A stretch of 6,273 nucleotides of DNA from positions 1 to 6,273 of the forward strand of contig NZ_CAJLUB010000109.1 of assembly GCF_905209685.1 (NCBI RefSeq). The letters run 5' to 3'. A model generated the notes under the pieces. It saw only the letters and a program-made list of their open reading frames with translations, did not search any database and was not told where the DNA came from. This document shows positions 5,074 through 6,273 of the stretch, one piece after another. The first letter of the stretch is position 1. Every line of letters starts with the position of its first letter. The position numbers and the translations under genes were made by a program. The stretch is from an uncultured Veillonella sp. Lineage in GTDB: Bacteria > Bacillota > Negativicutes > Veillonellales > Veillonellaceae.

Positions 5074-6063
5074 ATGAAACAATCTATTTTGAAACGTGCA
5101 TTATTAACAGCTTGCCTTAGTGTCTCTATGGCGGGGGTAGCTATGGCGGGTCCTGTAGGTCCTGTTGTCATTCCTCAAGCAGGGGATGTAGTAGTCATCA
5201 ATCATGGTCCTGATATGACCTTCACTGGCAATATCAACTTTGATGTGGAAAGCCAAACTAATAACAACTTACAAATTGGTTCCTCTGTGATCCCTAATGT
5301 AGTATATGGTGCTGCTTTCAATAAAACTGGTGCACCAGATACAATTATCCCAGCTCAAACTTATGTGTATGTAGGTACAAAAGATGGAGCGAATGCTTTC
5401 ACAGAAGCTAGCGACGCCGACAAAAAAGGGGCTAACTGGAATGTAGAAACGTTGAAAAAAACTAAGTCTGGTGATGTACAATTGGCAAGCCGTGGCATTC
5501 CTGAAAAGCCATTGGCAAACCAAGTAGCTACTATTAAAGACTCCATTATGCTTAGCGCTGTAGACCTCAGTACAACAGAGGTAGGCCGCAACAGCAAGGG
5601 CGTTCTATATATGACGGTTCCTAAAGAGTTGAAATTGACTGCGGACACAGGCATTCCTGAAGACGTAAGGGAAACAATGCCAGCTATGTTCCGTGGTAAA
5701 ATGGGTGATTCCCTCATGGTAAACCTCATGCCACTAAATGATGATGAAAAACAACAATTAGCGGCAAACCCACACAATGCTAATGCAATCGTATTTAACC
5801 GTGGCATGAGCATGGCTAAAATGATTGGTTCCTCTGCACGTACAAGCAAAGTGTACACATACATGAAAGACCACTATTTGAACCTCGTTATTGTAGCAAA
5901 AGATTACGATGATAATGGTGCTCGTGGTAGCGGTGTTATGATGGTGTCTAAACAAGATAACTCTAATGATGTACTCTTAACACTCTACAAAGGCCCAGAT
6001 CTTTCTAATAGCAAATTAGAAAAAGTAATTGGTGCCATGTTGTCTACAAACTTCAAACGCTAA
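5074..6063 (+). CDS. Exported protein of unknown function
   Basis: I do not recognise this 329-residue protein. Residues 1-25 are a clear Sec signal peptide: basic N-terminus (Lys2, Lys7, Arg8), hydrophobic core, and AMA before a likely signal peptidase I cut at 25/26. The mature protein begins GPVGPVVIPQAGDVVV, contains no cysteine and has no further membrane segment, so a soluble periplasmic or surface location is inferred. An Asn/Thr-rich beta-like segment (47-100) precedes a Lys/Asp-rich linker (103-135). The C-terminal half is mixed alpha/beta, with FNRGMSMAKMIGSSARTSKVYTYMKDHYLNLVIVAKDYDD (241-280) its most structured-looking stretch. No cell-wall anchor, SLH domain or catalytic motif is visible. 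It starts 10 bases after the DUF4911 stop with only a weak GAGAG-type ribosome site and precedes the operon terminator, so it is probably the last gene of the mltG operon. It may be restricted to Veillonella-like bacteria (inference). Confidence 0.8.
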   Translation: MKQSILKRALLTACLSVSMAGVAMAGPVGPVVIPQAGDVVVINHGPDMTFTGNINFDVESQTNNNLQIGSSVIPNVVYGAAFNKTGAPDTIIPAQTYVYVGTKDGANAFTEASDADKKGANWNVETLKKTKSGDVQLASRGIPEKPLANQVATIKDSIMLSAVDLSTTEVGRNSKGVLYMTVPKELKLTADTGIPEDVRETMPAMFRGKMGDSLMVNLMPLNDDEKQQLAANPHNANAIVFNRGMSMAKMIGSSARTSKVYTYMKDHYLNLVIVAKDYDDNGARGSGVMMVSKQDNSNDVLLTLYKGPDLSNSKLEKVIGAMLSTNFKR

Positions 6064-6065
6064 TA

Positions 6066-6097
6066 GATCTAATAAAATTTTCAAAGTTTTATAGGTC
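6066..6097 (+). other. Weak AT-rich hairpin just after the last gene
   Basis: GATCTAATAAAA (6066-6077) can pair with TTTTATAGGTC (6087-6097) with one bulged A and one G-U wobble around a 9-base loop. It lies directly upstream of the strong terminator. It may help protect the 3' end of the transcript, but an AT-rich match like this could be chance. Confidence 0.3.
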
Positions 6098-6101
6098 TTA
6101 C

Positions 6102-6134
6102 AAAACGGCTCGATATACGGGCCGTTTTCTTTTT
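6102..6134 (+). terminator. Intrinsic terminator of the mltG operon
   Basis: AAAACGGCTCG (6102-6112) and CGGGCCGTTTT (6118-6128) pair over 11 bp with one G-U wobble around an ATATA loop. A T-rich tract, TTTTCTTTTT (6125-6134), follows. The A-run before the stem may make it partly bidirectional. It is the first strong terminator after 1300, consistent with a single transcript from mltG to the exported-protein gene. Confidence 0.92.
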
Positions 6135-6160
6135 GTTTTAGGCAGTAAGGGCGTTATGTT

Positions 6161-6187
6161 GAATTTATAGAATTTATGAAATTTACT
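6161..6187 (+). repeat. Three tandem 9-bp near-repeats
   Basis: GAATTTATA (6161-6169), GAATTTATG (6170-6178) and AAATTTACT (6179-6187) run head to tail. They lie about 12-38 bases upstream of the candidate promoter at 6199-6230, where a regulator could bind, but the AT-rich composition makes chance plausible. Confidence 0.4.
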
Positions 6188-6198
6188 ATTGAACCGTA

Positions 6199-6230
6199 TT
6201 GAATTTTTTAATTCTCTGTGATACTATAAT
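6199..6230 (+). promoter_or_regulatory. Candidate promoter for a gene beyond the window
   Basis: A perfect TATAAT (6225-6230) has its best -35 match, TTGAAT (6199-6204), 20 bases upstream, longer than optimal. Between them, GAATT-TTTT-AATTC (6201-6214) forms a small inverted repeat that could be an operator. The transcript would start near 6237 and run off the window end; the remaining bases are too few to identify a leader or gene. Confidence 0.4.
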
Positions 6231-6273
6231 CTAGTAAAAGTTATGCAAAGGACATGATTCTCATATCCCTGTG

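Noticed and set aside
5104..5115. Lipobox-like LTAC at residues 11-14 of the exported protein
   Set aside because: Only about two hydrophobic residues separate it from Arg8, too short a hydrophobic core for a lipoprotein signal, and a good AMA signal peptidase I site follows at residue 25.
5361..5864. Antisense open frame of 167 codons opposite the exported-protein gene
   Set aside because: The + frame has a signal peptide, a start adjacent to its neighbour and a terminator just after it; the antisense frame has none of these.
6254..6273. ATG at 6254 as the start of the next gene
   Set aside because: The AAAGGA before it is only one base away, too close to act as its ribosome site, and just six codons are visible before the window ends.

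Overview
The window looks like a low-GC chromosomal segment from a diderm Firmicute of the class Negativicutes, most likely Veillonella or a close relative. This rests on protein flavour, AT-rich intergenic DNA, strong AGGAGG-type ribosome sites and gene order; no database search was possible. All genes lie on the + strand. The order alaS, ireB (yrzL), ruvX (yrrK), DUF1292 (yrzB), mltG (yrrL), trmR (yrrM), U32 peptidase-like (yrrN/yrrO) matches the known Bacillus subtilis cluster. That synteny independently supports the family calls.

Region 1 (1-1300): the last codons of alaS, then a 154-base spacer with two overlapping sigma-A-type promoter candidates and a strong hairpin at the predicted 5' end of the next transcript. 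The compact operon ireB-ruvX-DUF1292 follows and is closed by a clear intrinsic terminator at 1264-1300. ireB and ruvX overlap by one base (TAATG).

Region 2 (1300-6135): a second operon starts from an extended -10 promoter near 1454-1462. It contains mltG (cell-wall endolytic transglycosylase with an unusually long, low-complexity C-terminal tail), trmR and trhP (successive enzymes for 5-methoxyuridine at the tRNA wobble position), a small DUF4911 protein and an exported protein I do not recognise. Spacings are 23, -1, 2 and 10 bases, no internal terminator is visible, and a strong terminator lies at 6102-6134. TrhP makes 5-hydroxyuridine-34 and TrmR methylates it, so the core of this operon is a two-step tRNA modification pathway. 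DUF4911 and the exported protein are candidate associates of unknown role.

Region 3 (6135-6273): an AT-rich spacer with a short tandem repeat, a small inverted repeat and a possible promoter for a gene beyond the window.

No mobile element, CRISPR array, tRNA or rRNA was seen. Most of the window is ordinary conserved chromosome. The points most worth a second look are the DUF4911 and exported-protein neighbours of the tRNA wobble genes, the MltG tail, the 5'-terminal hairpin before ireB and a perfect GC-rich hairpin inside trmR.
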